DNA of 64,000 nt. Source: SIRX01 sp965214475 (lineage in GTDB: Bacteria; Actinomycetota; Rubrobacteria; Rubrobacterales; Rubrobacteraceae). The translations under genes and the position numbers were made by a program. Within the stretch, counting starts at the first letter, position 1, and each line of letters begins with the position of its first letter. Below are positions 43,944 through 53,188 of the stretch, in pieces. The notes beneath the pieces were generated by a model, which had not been told where the DNA came from, did no database searches, and was given only the letters and a program-made list of their open reading frames with translations. The DNA lies in contig OZ243953.1 of the NCBI GenBank assembly GCA_965214475.1, forward strand, positions 3,162,001 to 3,226,000, read 5' to 3'.

Positions 43944-44635
43944 GCCATGAACGCTTGACAAAGGTTGCGATCTTCGTGTTCGCGCTGGTAACCTTCGTGA
44001 TCGTCGCCCGGATCTCCGGCCTCACCAGCTTCCTCAGCCTCGACAACCTCGGCCGCCTCCGCGACTACGTAGAGGGTTTCGGGCCCGCAGCACCGCTGGT
44101 CTTTGTCCTGGGATACGCCGTGGCAACGGTAGCGTTTCTACCCGGTACACCGCTCACGCTGCTGGCGGGCTTGGCCTTCGGGCCGGCTCTCGGGACCATG
44201 TACGTAATAATTGGCGCGACTTTAGGTCTTACCCTGGCCTTTCTCGTGGCCCGGTACGCCGCCCGCAGCCTCGTCGCCTCGTGGGTCGAGAAGAACCAGC
44301 GGCTCCGGAGGCTGGATGGCGAAGTAGAGCGCCAGGGCTGGCGAATACTCATAATAACGCGCCTCGTACCGCTTTTCCCGTTCAACCTCCAGAACTACGC
44401 CTACGGACTTACCAAGATAGGGCTCGGCACGTACGTTCTCGTCTCAGCAATCTGCATAACCCCCGGTGTGATCGCCTACACCTTCGCGGGCGGATCCGTC
44501 ACGAGTGGAGAACTCACCCGGACCTTCATCTACCTCGGTATAGCCGCCGTATTCTTCGTACTTCTCTCTCTGGTGCCAGGTTGGCTTCGTAACAGGAACA
44601 GAGTGACAGGTGGTACGAATTCCGGAAGCAAGTGA
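43940..44635 (+). CDS. TVP38/TMEM64-type (VTT) membrane protein
   Basis: A 231-aa membrane protein with about five helices and the VTT/DedA-like core: VFVLGYAVATVAFLPGTPLTL, LTLLAGLAFGPALGT, then a loop RLDGEVERQGWRILIITRLVPLFPF-type (G-x-R/P motif) and NYAYGLTKI. The core motifs support lipid or small-molecule scramblase-like function, unproven for this protein. TTG start overlapping the decarboxylase stop. Confidence 0.85.
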   Translation: MSHERLTKVAIFVFALVTFVIVARISGLTSFLSLDNLGRLRDYVEGFGPAAPLVFVLGYAVATVAFLPGTPLTLLAGLAFGPALGTMYVIIGATLGLTLAFLVARYAARSLVASWVEKNQRLRRLDGEVERQGWRILIITRLVPLFPFNLQNYAYGLTKIGLGTYVLVSAICITPGVIAYTFAGGSVTSGELTRTFIYLGIAAVFFVLLSLVPGWLRNRNRVTGGTNSGSK

Positions 44636-44678
44636 TGTGAACGAGATAATTACATGATTTTTTGCAAGGAGGCTACAG

Positions 44679-45584
44679 ATGGCTGACGTTGTGGTGATAG
44701 GCTCGATCAACCAGGACTTTCTCCTCAAGGTCGAGCATCGTCCTCAGCCGGGCGAGACAGTAACGGGCGCCCAACTTTCCCTGCACAACGGTGGCAAGGG
44801 TGCGAACCAGGCCGTCGCTGCGGCCCTGCTCGGTGCTTCGGTGGCTATGCTGGGCCGAGTTGGGGATGATGACCTTGGTGGCCCGTTGGTGGGTGCATTG
44901 CAAGAGAAGGACATAGACACAGGCCTGGTGGAGTCTGTAGAAGGCGAATCTACTGGAGCGGCGTTCATCACGCTTACCCCGGATGGCGAGAACGCCATAA
45001 CGGTCGCCCCCGGGGCCAACCGGCGCGTGCGGCCGGAGGACGTGGACGCCGCCTTGCAGGCCATCGGAGACGCAAAGGTCCTCGTTGCCCAGATGGAGGT
45101 CTCTCCAGAGACGGTGAGCCGGGCGGTAGAGGTGGCTGAGGAAGGGGGAACCCGTGCACTGGTAAACCTGGCCCCTCCGATGGAGCTTCCCGAGGAGGTT
45201 CTGAACAAGCTAGATCCTCTGGTGGTCAATGAGCACGAGGCAGCTTTCTTGCTCGGTAGCAAGGTGGAAGGTGTTGACGGGGCCCTCTCTGCGGCCCCGG
45301 ATCTCCTGGCGCTCGGACCTCGCTCGGTGGTCATAACCCTGGGCGGTGATGGAGCCGTATACGCGGAGGAAGATGCAACGGAGCATGTCTCTTCTCCCGA
45401 AGTAGAAGTCGTGGACACTACGGGGGCCGGTGACGCCTTTGTCGGAGCACTGGCCGTAAAGCTGTCTGCAGACGCTTCTCTCGAAGACGCTGTTTCTTAC
45501 GCGGTACGGGCCGGTGCGGCGGCCGTTACGAAAGAGGGCGCCCAGGGCGCGTTGCCCGCACCCGAAAAGGTGGAGGAGTTGTGA
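44679..45584 (+). CDS. rbsK: Ribokinase
   Basis: Phosphorylates ribose to ribose 5-phosphate. 301 aa of the PfkB family: N-terminal VIGSINQDFLLKV, sugar-binding LHNGGKGANQAVAA, and the C-terminal catalytic VVDTTGAGDAFVGALAV with Asp in the anion hole. GGAGG precedes the ATG. Overlaps rbsD by GTGA. No ribose transporter in the window, so ribose may come from nucleoside cleavage, a possible link to the hydrolase at 9932. Confidence 0.92.
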   Translation: MADVVVIGSINQDFLLKVEHRPQPGETVTGAQLSLHNGGKGANQAVAAALLGASVAMLGRVGDDDLGGPLVGALQEKDIDTGLVESVEGESTGAAFITLTPDGENAITVAPGANRRVRPEDVDAALQAIGDAKVLVAQMEVSPETVSRAVEVAEEGGTRALVNLAPPMELPEEVLNKLDPLVVNEHEAAFLLGSKVEGVDGALSAAPDLLALGPRSVVITLGGDGAVYAEEDATEHVSSPEVEVVDTTGAGDAFVGALAVKLSADASLEDAVSYAVRAGAAAVTKEGAQGALPAPEKVEEL

Positions 45585-45970
45585 AAAAGAGCGGCATCGT
45601 AAACGCGCAACTCGCTTACTCTATAGCCCGGCTCGGGCATACGGATCGGCTCGTAGTGTGCGACGCGGGGTTGCCGATACCATCGGGAGCAGAGGTCGTG
45701 GACCTGGCCTTTTGGTTCGGGGTTCCGTCGTTTAATGTGGTTCTACGCGGCTTGTTGGATGAGCTGGTAATTGAGAGTGCGACCGCAGCCGAAGAGGTGA
45801 GGGAGGAAAATCCGGCTGTCCACGAACTGCTCGGATCTTTTCTGCCGAACTTGGACTTCGTTACCCATGAAGAACTAAAACATATATCGTCTACCGCCCG
45901 TCTCCTCGTCCGAACCGGTGAGGCGACACCCTACGCGAACGTCGTACTGCGTTGCGGTGTGCCATTCTAA
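45581..45970 (+). CDS. rbsD: D-ribose pyranase
   Basis: Converts beta-pyranose ribose to the furanose form used by ribokinase. 129 aa: NAQLAYSIARLGHTDRLVV with catalytic His, CDAGLPIPSG and DLAFWFGVPSF; C-terminal VRTGEATPYANVVLRCGV. GTG start overlapping the rbsK stop, so the two are coupled. Confidence 0.93.
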   Translation: MKKSGIVNAQLAYSIARLGHTDRLVVCDAGLPIPSGAEVVDLAFWFGVPSFNVVLRGLLDELVIESATAAEEVREENPAVHELLGSFLPNLDFVTHEELKHISSTARLLVRTGEATPYANVVLRCGVPF

Positions 45971-45980
45971 AGAAACAAAT

Positions 45981-46811
45981 TCAGGAAGTGCGGGTGGCGT
46001 TGGCGAAAAAGACGGGCCCCCGGCTAATTAGCTGATCAGGCTCGAGGCCGGCGTTTGTTAGTAGATCCTTTACTTCGTCGGGGGTGAAGAATTGTACGCC
46101 GCCGGTGGTTAGAAAGCGTTGCAAGTAGCCGCCGCTCGTTGTTTCGGCTTTGAGTATGCCCATGATCGCGATGCGCCCACCCGGCTCCAAGACTCGGCGC
46201 GATTCCTGTAGGGCGCGGGCCGGGTCGCCCAATTCGTTGAGCGTGCCGCCGCACAGAACGCCCGCGAAAGAGGCATCTGCGAACGGCAGGTTGTCCGCGT
46301 CGGCCCGTACGAATGAGGGGTGGACGTTTGCTTTGCGAGACTGGCGGATGGCTTCCCGGATCATGGAGGGAGCTATGTCTATGCCGACCATGTCTCCATC
46401 GTCACCGAGCCGGTCGGCCATGCTCCGAGTATAAAGACCGGCGGAGCAGCCGAGATCCAGAAACAGGCCTCCACCGTCCAGGTGTACCAGGCTGGACATC
46501 ATCCGTAACTCGCGCTCGTTCGTGAAGTACTCCCCGATCAGTAACGAGAGAGAGTGGACGCGCCAGAGCGGCTCGTAGCCAAAGCCTGCGCCGGGGAGGA
46601 AGTTGGTCAGGTTGGCGATGTTGTCAGCGCCGAGACTGCGGCCCATCGTGTCCAGGTAGCCGTTCTTTATGGGATAGGTCTTGCCGGTGGCGCGGGAACG
46701 GACTTTGCCGCGACGGATCATGCCGTTCTCTTCCGTGCCCTGGAAGTAGACGAAACCCCGCTCGTCCGACGGGTCATCGCGCATGATCGAGAGGAGGTCC
46801 TTCTTGAACAT
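45981..46811 (-). CDS. Class I SAM-dependent methyltransferase
   Basis: A 276-aa methyltransferase. SAM motif I LFLDLGCSAGLYTRSMADRL at about 112-132, acidic MVGIDIAPSMI, then ADNLPFADASFAGVLCGGTLNEL. The N-terminal part (SRATGKTYPIKNGYLD) resembles a small Trm112-like cap seen in UbiE-type small-molecule methyltransferases. Its substrate is unknown. Its start lies next to the flavin reductase gene on the same strand. Confidence 0.85.
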   Translation of the reverse strand: MFKKDLLSIMRDDPSDERGFVYFQGTEENGMIRRGKVRSRATGKTYPIKNGYLDTMGRSLGADNIANLTNFLPGAGFGYEPLWRVHSLSLLIGEYFTNERELRMMSSLVHLDGGGLFLDLGCSAGLYTRSMADRLGDDGDMVGIDIAPSMIREAIRQSRKANVHPSFVRADADNLPFADASFAGVLCGGTLNELGDPARALQESRRVLEPGGRIAIMGILKAETTSGGYLQRFLTTGGVQFFTPDEVKDLLTNAGLEPDQLISRGPVFFANATRTS

Positions 46812-47447
46812 TTAGCGCCGTTTACCTCTCTTTTGAAGTCGGCTTAGACGAACGTCAAAGCCCCGAACCGAATCGACGAATGCCCCCGATTCTTCAGCTT
46901 GTGGTGCGGCCTTTAATGTTGGATAATCCCCCTCATGGTAGACGAGCGGCCCCTTTCGGACGTCGCCAGATCTCGCGGAGACTACCCTTCCGAGAAATAG
47001 CTCGTGGTCGCCGCCGGGATAGACCGCCTCCAGTTCGCACTCGACCACCGCCAAAGAGTTTGCCGCCAGCGGTGCGCCGGTTACACCATACTCACCGCCT
47101 AAAGAGTGGATCGCCGAAAGACCGCTCGACCGCTCCGGGGAGGCAAAGAGCCGGGAGAGCCCTTCCTGTTCGTCGGACAGTATGCTGACCGCGAAGTACC
47201 CTTCCTCTTTTATCCGCGGGTTCAGTCGCGCCTCTCTATGTACGCTCACCAGAAACAGCGGCGGGTCGAGGGAGACCGAGAGCACGGCGTTCGCCGTCAT
47301 GCCCTCGGCGTTCTCCTCGTGCCCCGAAGTCACCACGGTAACGCCGGTCGGGAATAGCCGCATCGCCGCCCGGAGAGAATCGGCGTCAGCTATCAACGCA
47401 TCCTGATTTCGACGCTCTTCGGTCTCGTGCGGGTCGTCAGCCGGCAA
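46812..47447 (-). CDS. Flavin reductase-like domain protein
   Basis: A 211-aa FMN-binding split-barrel protein. FPTGVTVVTSGHEENAEGMTA, SVSLDPPLFLVSV and GYFAVSILSDEQEGLS are the usual motifs of flavin reductases partnering two-component monooxygenases. TTG start, with AGGA about eight bases before. A tail of about 45 residues is basic. No monooxygenase is adjacent; the methyltransferase gene follows at once. Confidence 0.85.
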   Translation of the reverse strand: MPADDPHETEERRNQDALIADADSLRAAMRLFPTGVTVVTSGHEENAEGMTANAVLSVSLDPPLFLVSVHREARLNPRIKEEGYFAVSILSDEQEGLSRLFASPERSSGLSAIHSLGGEYGVTGAPLAANSLAVVECELEAVYPGGDHELFLGRVVSARSGDVRKGPLVYHEGDYPTLKAAPQAEESGAFVDSVRGFDVRLSRLQKRGKRR

Positions 47448-47494
47448 CGCTAGCGTTCCTGATATTGTAAGTCTCCACCGCTAGCCTGAGGCTA

Positions 47495-48211
47495 CTACGC
47501 ACGACGCTCTTCTACAATGCCTTTCTTTACAAGCAACTCTCGCGGCCACCACTGCTCCACCGTTTCGCGGTCTGAGCCGTACCAGTGGCCCAGATGCTTG
47601 TTGTGATAGATGCCGTCAAAGGTCACGTGCTCTGCACCGGGCAGCAGTGCCGCCTCGACCGGCACTGCACCGTCTCCGGCTACTCGGCCATCTTCGACAA
47701 ACCGTTTGTAGCGCTTGCGAACTTTGCGGGACTCCAAGCCATTCTCGGCGCTACCCGCTACGGACAGGTATTCAAGCCCCGATTCGGCGTGCAGCGCACC
47801 GGGGAAGAGTTCATTAACCTGGCGTATGGGGTCTGGACCTTTGCTTTCGGTGAGGGTGTGCGGGCTGCCGAGCGTGATGAGGTGCGAGACGCGCCGGTGT
47901 CCGGAGTAGCGGCGTCCGCCGTATGGCGGGTCCCCGCCGATGTACACCCGAGCGGCTATTCCGCCCGCCGAATGGCCGATGAGCACCGCTTTGTCCGACT
48001 CGCTCTCCAGGAGCGCCTGGTCTACTGTGGTTGCGATCTGAAACACCAACTGCCCGAAGCCCCGGAAGTGTCCCGAGATCCAATCCAGTGGTGTCAGCGG
48101 CACAACGTAGACCTCGGAGCCGGAGAGTTCGCGGAGAATACCGGCGAATTCCCGGTAGTTTCGGGGACGGGACGTAACTCCTCCAACCACGATTATGGGT
48201 CCGTTCTTCAT
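47495..48211 (-). CDS. Alpha/beta-hydrolase, lipase/PGAP1-like
   Basis: A 238-aa hydrolase. Nucleophile elbow VLIGHSAGGIAARVYIGG (Ser in G-H-S-A-G), then HLITLGSPH, and late Asp and His in VAGDGAVPVE and GIYHNKHLGHW. Looks like a lipase or GPI-remodelling-like esterase fold. A longer frame reaches TTG 48259, but TATACT lies six bases before the ATG at 48211, suggesting a leaderless transcript starting there; conserved sequence also begins MKNGPIIVVGG. Confidence 0.75.
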   Translation of the reverse strand: MKNGPIIVVGGVTSRPRNYREFAGILRELSGSEVYVVPLTPLDWISGHFRGFGQLVFQIATTVDQALLESESDKAVLIGHSAGGIAARVYIGGDPPYGGRRYSGHRRVSHLITLGSPHTLTESKGPDPIRQVNELFPGALHAESGLEYLSVAGSAENGLESRKVRKRYKRFVEDGRVAGDGAVPVEAALLPGAEHVTFDGIYHNKHLGHWYGSDRETVEQWWPRELLVKKGIVEERRA

Positions 48212-48421
48212 AGGGTGAGTATACATGCGGGGGTCCAGGCGGTAGATGAAGGGAGGCAATCCGATTCTAGAGCCCGGTAGGTTTCGGGTCTTATGGTTTT
48301 AGCGCCGAGCCGCTAATTTTTCAGGCGCCCGAGCAGCGCGTTTTGAATCGCATTTTTTAGGGAAAAACCGTAGCGTAAAAAGCATTTATTGTTCTCGTGC
48401 ATGAGTGGAGGTTTCGAGTAT

Positions 48422-48784
48422 ATGTCTGAAAGCTCGTCGGGTAATACCCAACAGACAGACAGTGTGTTGACGAATTGGGTGGGTCATAGGGTAGTCGTCA
48501 AGTATATAGCCGGCCCCGCTGATCCCATGGACCCGAACGATGAAAAGGGACTCGCTCGTGGCTCGACTGAGGCTCGCTCTGGGGTATTTCAACTGCACCG
48601 TTTCGGGCAGGTTGGTATAGAAGTCGGCAACACCCTCGAAGAGTCTACCCAGGACCGGGTGACGCTCATACCGTGGAGTGCGATCCTCTCGCTGAGAGGC
48701 AGCACACCGCAAGAGCGGGGAGGAGCCGACGGACGAATCTCCGAGGAGGATTTGGCCGAGCTGGCCCGCAACGACCCAACCTGA
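48422..48784 (+). CDS. Small Sm-like-fold hypothetical protein
   Basis: A 120-aa protein. Residues about 18-90 carry an Sm/LSM-like beta-barrel pattern: NWVGHRVVVKYIAG, then GVFQLHRFGQVGIEVGN and RVTLIPWSAILSLRG (the PW plus hydrophobic strand seen in Sm-like proteins). GGAGG at 48407-48411 decides the ATG at 48422 over an upstream frame. Sm-like proteins often bind RNA, but that is inference. Convergent with the marC-like gene. Confidence 0.7.
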   Translation: MSESSSGNTQQTDSVLTNWVGHRVVVKYIAGPADPMDPNDEKGLARGSTEARSGVFQLHRFGQVGIEVGNTLEESTQDRVTLIPWSAILSLRGSTPQERGGADGRISEEDLAELARNDPT

Positions 48785-48798
48785 GACAACGGCTCGGG

Positions 48799-49416
48799 TC
48801 AGGAAAAACTGGATCTCAGTCCGTCGAGGATGAACTGAACCGCGAGAGCGGCCAGCAGCACCCCGAGTACCCGGGAGAGTACGTTCGACCCGGTCTCTCC
48901 AAAGAGGGCCATGACACGGGGGGCCAGCAGCAACGAGACGAGAACGAGTAGCAAGACCAGCGCCAGCACACCAAGTACCGCCGTGATTTCCAGGGGGCTC
49001 CTGTCGCCGGTGTAGAGTAGGATGCTCGTAATCGCTCCGGGACCGGCGATCAAGGGTATAGCGAGCGGAAACACTGAGATGTCTTCCTCGTAGGAGTCCT
49101 CTTCCTGTTCCTGCACTGTGCGCGACCTCATCCCGGAGGAACTCGCGAAGATCATGTCTAGGGCGGTTAGAAAGAGCAGCGCTCCGCCTGCGATCCTGAA
49201 CGCTGCGATCTCGATCCCCAAGGCGTTTAGCAGCGCGTTGCCGATCAGGGCGAAGACGAGCAGGATTCCCGCGCCAAGTGCCGTGCCCCGTATCGCCATC
49301 TCCCTTTTGCTCTTGGCACTGGTGCCGCGGGTAAGGGCCGCAAAGATGGGGGCAAGACCCAGTGGATCTACCACCACGAGCAGGGTTACAAAAGAGTTGA
49401 AGGCGAGTTCCAGCAT
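48799..49416 (-). CDS. MarC-family membrane protein
   Basis: A 205-aa membrane protein with six helices. MarC/UPF0056 pattern: FNSFVTLLVVVDPLGLAPIF, then AFRIAGGALLFLTALDMIF and PLAIPLIAGPGAITSILL. Function of the family is unknown. Loop of polar acidic residues (EQEEDSYEEDI) is variable among relatives. Confidence 0.9.
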   Translation of the reverse strand: MLELAFNSFVTLLVVVDPLGLAPIFAALTRGTSAKSKREMAIRGTALGAGILLVFALIGNALLNALGIEIAAFRIAGGALLFLTALDMIFASSSGMRSRTVQEQEEDSYEEDISVFPLAIPLIAGPGAITSILLYTGDRSPLEITAVLGVLALVLLLVLVSLLLAPRVMALFGETGSNVLSRVLGVLLAALAVQFILDGLRSSFS

Positions 49417-49553
49417 ACCCGGATTATACGCCCCGGCGGAGAGCGTTCCTTGAAGGTAAGATGGTGGACCAGGGAAGCTGGTTGTTTGGCAGAGACCTTA
49501 TACCGGGCAAGAACAATATTTCGTTTAGCCACATTAGTGAGGAGAGCATTTCA

Positions 49554-50684
49554 ATGAAAGCCGTAATAATGGCCGGTGGCAAGGGGACAAGGCTTCGGCC
49601 GTTAACCAGTAACCAGCCGAAGCCCATGATCTCCATCGTCAACAAACCGTGCGTGGAGCACATCGTCAACCTTCTCAAGCACCATGGCATAGAGGAGATA
49701 GTGACGACCCTCGGGTTCATGCCCGAGGTGATAGAGGAATACTTCGGCGATGGCTCGGAGTGGGGCGTAAAGATGGAACACTCCATCGAAGAAGAACCGA
49801 TGGGAACCGCCGGTTCCGTGAAGCTCGCCGAAGACAAACTCACTGAGAGGTTTATCGTGGTCTCCGGCGACGCCTTGACGGACGCGGACCTGAGCAAGGC
49901 GATCGAGTTTCATGAGAAAAACGGGGCAGAGGCTACGCTGGTACTGCAGCAGGTAGATGACCCTTCTGAGTTCGGGATCGTGGTAGTAGACGATGATGGC
50001 CGGGTAGAGAGGTTTCTGGAGAAACCAGACCCGGAGGAGGTCTTCTCTTACACGGCGAACACCGGCATCTACATTCTTGAGCCGGGCATACTTGAAGAGA
50101 TACCGGCGGACGAAGAATACGATTTCGCTGACGACCTCTTTCCCAAGCTGCTCGACGAGGGAAGGTCCGTGTACGGCTACGTGACGGAGAAGCCTTACTG
50201 GGAGGATATCGGGAACATAGACCAGTACCTCGATGCCCAGCGGGCGGTGCTCAGCGGCGAGGTAAAGGGGATCGAGATTCCCGGCAGCGAAGTGCGCGTG
50301 GACGGAGTCTTCGTCGGCAAGGACACGAGGGTGGGCGAGGAACAGCTCGAAGCCCCGTCCGTGATCGGGGACAACGTAAAGATTGCCGCCGGGGCTAGGG
50401 TTGGCCCCTACACCGTTCTGGGACCGAACGTATCCGTAGAGTCCGGTGCTAAGGTCGTCGGCAGCACGGTGGCCGAAGGCTCGGTTATCGGTGAGAATGC
50501 CAAGCTGGATGGCGCGCTCGTGGGGCGTTCCTGCAAGGTGGGCGCGGATGCCCGACTATTGAAAGTCAGCGCCCTCGGGGATAACGTCGAGGTGGGTGAA
50601 GGGGCGACCGTCAAGGACGAAGTGGCAGTCTTCCCGGACAAGACCGTAGAAGAAGGAACCACCGTGACCGAGGACATGACTTAA
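49554..50684 (+). CDS. Sugar nucleotidyltransferase with hexapeptide tail
   Basis: A 376-aa nucleotidyltransferase. Catalytic N-terminus MKAVIMAGGKGTRLRPLT with SNQPKPM, then VSGDALTDADL, and a C-terminal left-handed beta-helix with hexapeptide repeats (VIGDNVKIAAGARVGP onward). Probably mannose-1-phosphate guanylyltransferase or glucose-1-phosphate nucleotidyltransferase for nucleotide-sugar supply; the sequence fits the former class slightly better. The true start is the ATG with AGGAGAG before it; a 31-codon upstream extension is noise. Confidence 0.88.
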   Translation: MKAVIMAGGKGTRLRPLTSNQPKPMISIVNKPCVEHIVNLLKHHGIEEIVTTLGFMPEVIEEYFGDGSEWGVKMEHSIEEEPMGTAGSVKLAEDKLTERFIVVSGDALTDADLSKAIEFHEKNGAEATLVLQQVDDPSEFGIVVVDDDGRVERFLEKPDPEEVFSYTANTGIYILEPGILEEIPADEEYDFADDLFPKLLDEGRSVYGYVTEKPYWEDIGNIDQYLDAQRAVLSGEVKGIEIPGSEVRVDGVFVGKDTRVGEEQLEAPSVIGDNVKIAAGARVGPYTVLGPNVSVESGAKVVGSTVAEGSVIGENAKLDGALVGRSCKVGADARLLKVSALGDNVEVGEGATVKDEVAVFPDKTVEEGTTVTEDMT

Positions 50685-50688
50685 AAGG

Positions 50689-51702
50689 ATGAGGATCTAC
50701 AGTGACAAGGCTTCGGGGCTGCACGTAAACCACGTGGCCCGCGTGGAGGCTGAAGAGCGTTTCCCTGCTGCACTCGCCGGGGTCCGGTTGGCGCAAGAGA
50801 GTGGGATCGAGATAGAACACTGCCCCTGTGAGCCTGCGCCGCAAGAGACGCTCGAAGCGGTACACGACCCGGCTTACTTAGATCGGTTGCGGGAACTTTC
50901 GGAGGCGGGCGGCGGCTATCTCAATGCGGATACCGGCCTCAACGAGCATTCCTGGAATGCGGCGCTCCTCGCCAGTGGCGCGGCCGTTGGCGCGGTGGAG
51001 AGTGCCTTGTCGGGTACGTCGGCCTTTGCCGTAGCCCGGCCTCCGGGGCATCACGCCGGGGCAGGTTACGGTATGGGCTTCTGTTTACTCAATCACGCCG
51101 CCGTTGCCGCCGAGTACGCCCGCTCGCGCGGTTTGGGTCGCATCGCGATCCTCGACTGGGACGTCCACCACGGCAACGGTACCCAGGATATCTTCTATGC
51201 TGATGACGAAGTCCTATACCTCTCTACGCACCGGAGCCCTTTTTATCCGGGGACCGGCTCCGCCCGGGAGGTTGGGGAGGGTGAGGGTCGCGGCTTTACC
51301 GTCAACGTTCCGCTACCGGCGCGTTCGGGAGACGAAGAATACGCGGCGGCTTTCGCTGGGGTGTTGCTGCCCGTGTTGCGCGAGTTCGCGCCGGAGGTGG
51401 TGATCGTCTCGGCCGGATATGACTCTCACGCCGCAGATCCTTTAGGTGGCATGGCCCTGGAGTCGGAATCTTTCAAGAATCTTGCGGCCGTGGTTGCGGC
51501 CCTTACCCGGGAACTAGAAATTGCTCCTCCGGCCCTGGTGCTGGAGGGTGGCTACAACCTTGACGCGCTGGCGGAGAGTGTGGCCGCCACGATAGAGGGA
51601 ACACTGGTTGGCACTTCGCCGGAGTGGGAGTATGCGGGAGGCGTTAGAGAAGTAGAGGTTGCCCGCCAGACGCACGCCGAGTTTTGGGCAAGTCTGCGGT
51701 AG
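50689..51702 (+). CDS. Histone deacetylase-family (class II/acetylpolyamine type) enzyme
   Basis: A 337-aa zinc amidohydrolase. Active-site pattern AVARPPGHHAGAGYGMGFCLLN (His pair), ILDWDVHHGNGTQDIFY (zinc Asp and His), and VIVSAGYDSHAADPLGGM (zinc Asp). Bacterial members deacetylate acetylpolyamines or short-chain acyl compounds. It begins just after the nucleotidyltransferase stop and is probably co-transcribed. Confidence 0.9.
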   Translation: MRIYSDKASGLHVNHVARVEAEERFPAALAGVRLAQESGIEIEHCPCEPAPQETLEAVHDPAYLDRLRELSEAGGGYLNADTGLNEHSWNAALLASGAAVGAVESALSGTSAFAVARPPGHHAGAGYGMGFCLLNHAAVAAEYARSRGLGRIAILDWDVHHGNGTQDIFYADDEVLYLSTHRSPFYPGTGSAREVGEGEGRGFTVNVPLPARSGDEEYAAAFAGVLLPVLREFAPEVVIVSAGYDSHAADPLGGMALESESFKNLAAVVAALTRELEIAPPALVLEGGYNLDALAESVAATIEGTLVGTSPEWEYAGGVREVEVARQTHAEFWASLR

Positions 51703-51713
51703 TCGCCGGAGGA

Positions 51714-53042
51714 CTACGAGGAGAAGAGGGCCTCTACTTTCTCTACGGTGGCGTTCATGGTAAAGATCACCACGTCGTCGCCGGGCTCTAAAGCGTCCTG
51801 GCCTTTCGGGATAATGATTTCTCCGTCGCGGAGCACCATCCCGACGATAGCTTCCTTGGGAAAGTTTAGCTCGGAGAGCGGATGGCCAGCCACACGGCAC
51901 TTGTCGGGGACTCGCAGTTCGATCATCTGTGCCCCGCTCTCCAATAGGGAGACGGCCACCACATCGCCCTTACGGACGAAGCGGCTGATCGCCCCGGCCG
52001 CCAACATGCGCGGCGAGATTGTGATGTCCACTCCCAGCTTTTCGGCGAGCGGCGAAAATTCCCCCCGGTTTATACCGGCGATGGTCAGCCTGGAACCGAG
52101 CTGCCGGGCGTACATGGAGGCGAGCATGTTCGTCCGGTCGTCTCCGGTTACCGCTATAAAAGCGTCGGTGTCTCCCACACCCTCCTGAACGAGGAAGTCC
52201 CGCGAGACATCCTCTTCGTGGAATACCTCTGCCGTTTCGAGCTGCGAAGCGATATGCTTCGCCCGCTCCGCGCTGCTCTCGACAACTTTTACCGACATCA
52301 GGTCTTCTACGGCCTGCGCCAGACGAAGGCCTATACGGCCCCCACCTACGATCATGAGGTCTTCGACCGGCTCCGTATCGGTCGACACAGTCTTAACTGT
52401 CTCCGAAATACGGTCGTGCTCGGCGATCAGGAATATGTGATCCCCGGCTTCGAGAACGGTATCCCCCCGGGACATTAGAGGCTCTCCATGGCGGACGCCG
52501 CCCAGTACCAGGGATCTTTCCGGCAGGCCTACGTCTCTTACTGCGCATCCCACAGCCGGGGAGTCTTCGGCCAGTATCACCTCGGCCACCTCGATGCGGC
52601 CCCCAGCGAATGAATCTACGTTTATCGCGCCGGGGACGAGTAGGGCGGCTTTGATCTCCTCTGCCGCGACCTGCTCGGTGTGAATTACGAAGTCTATGCC
52701 GAGTATGTTTTTGGCGAACGGGTCTTCAGGGTAGTAGTCCGGGTTGTGAATTCGGGCCACGGTCCGCTCCACCCCATGATATTTGGCCGCCAGACAGGAG
52801 GTTATGTTTACCTCGTCGATGCTCGTTGTCGCGACTACCAGATCCGACTGTTTTATTCCAGCTTCGGATAGGATTTTGGGGCTGGCACCGTTGCCGCGCA
52901 TCACCAGGGCATCCAACTGCTCCGATACTTGCCCCACCCTCTTCTCGTCCTCGTCTATTACGACTACCTCGTGTCCCTCTTTAGAGAGCATCTGGGCGAC
53001 GTTGAATCCCACCTCCCCGGCCCCGACGATGACTGCCTGCAT
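51714..53042 (-). CDS. trkA: TrkA potassium-uptake regulatory protein
   Basis: A 442-aa cytosolic subunit binding NAD(H). Two tandem RCK modules: residues 1-210 (MQAVIVGAGEVGFNVAQML, VVIDEDEKRVGQV, then a TrkA-C domain) and 220-442 (DLMIVGGGRIGLRLAQ, VVESSAERAKHI, second TrkA-C domain). Gates a TrkH/TrkG-type channel not present in the window. Converges with the deacetylase gene. Confidence 0.93.
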   Translation of the reverse strand: MQAVIVGAGEVGFNVAQMLSKEGHEVVVIDEDEKRVGQVSEQLDALVMRGNGASPKILSEAGIKQSDLVVATTSIDEVNITSCLAAKYHGVERTVARIHNPDYYPEDPFAKNILGIDFVIHTEQVAAEEIKAALLVPGAINVDSFAGGRIEVAEVILAEDSPAVGCAVRDVGLPERSLVLGGVRHGEPLMSRGDTVLEAGDHIFLIAEHDRISETVKTVSTDTEPVEDLMIVGGGRIGLRLAQAVEDLMSVKVVESSAERAKHIASQLETAEVFHEEDVSRDFLVQEGVGDTDAFIAVTGDDRTNMLASMYARQLGSRLTIAGINRGEFSPLAEKLGVDITISPRMLAAGAISRFVRKGDVVAVSLLESGAQMIELRVPDKCRVAGHPLSELNFPKEAIVGMVLRDGEIIIPKGQDALEPGDDVVIFTMNATVEKVEALFSS

Positions 53043-53188
53043 CCCTCAACCCACTTTCTGCTTCTCCGTAGTCTTCGAGCTTCAAGATGAGTTCCGGAAG
53101 CCACAGTTTCGCTTCTTATGTTACTCGAATTGCTATTGAGCGGCAACTACCACGCTACGCTTTCCTACCAGCCTACTGTACTTACCGG

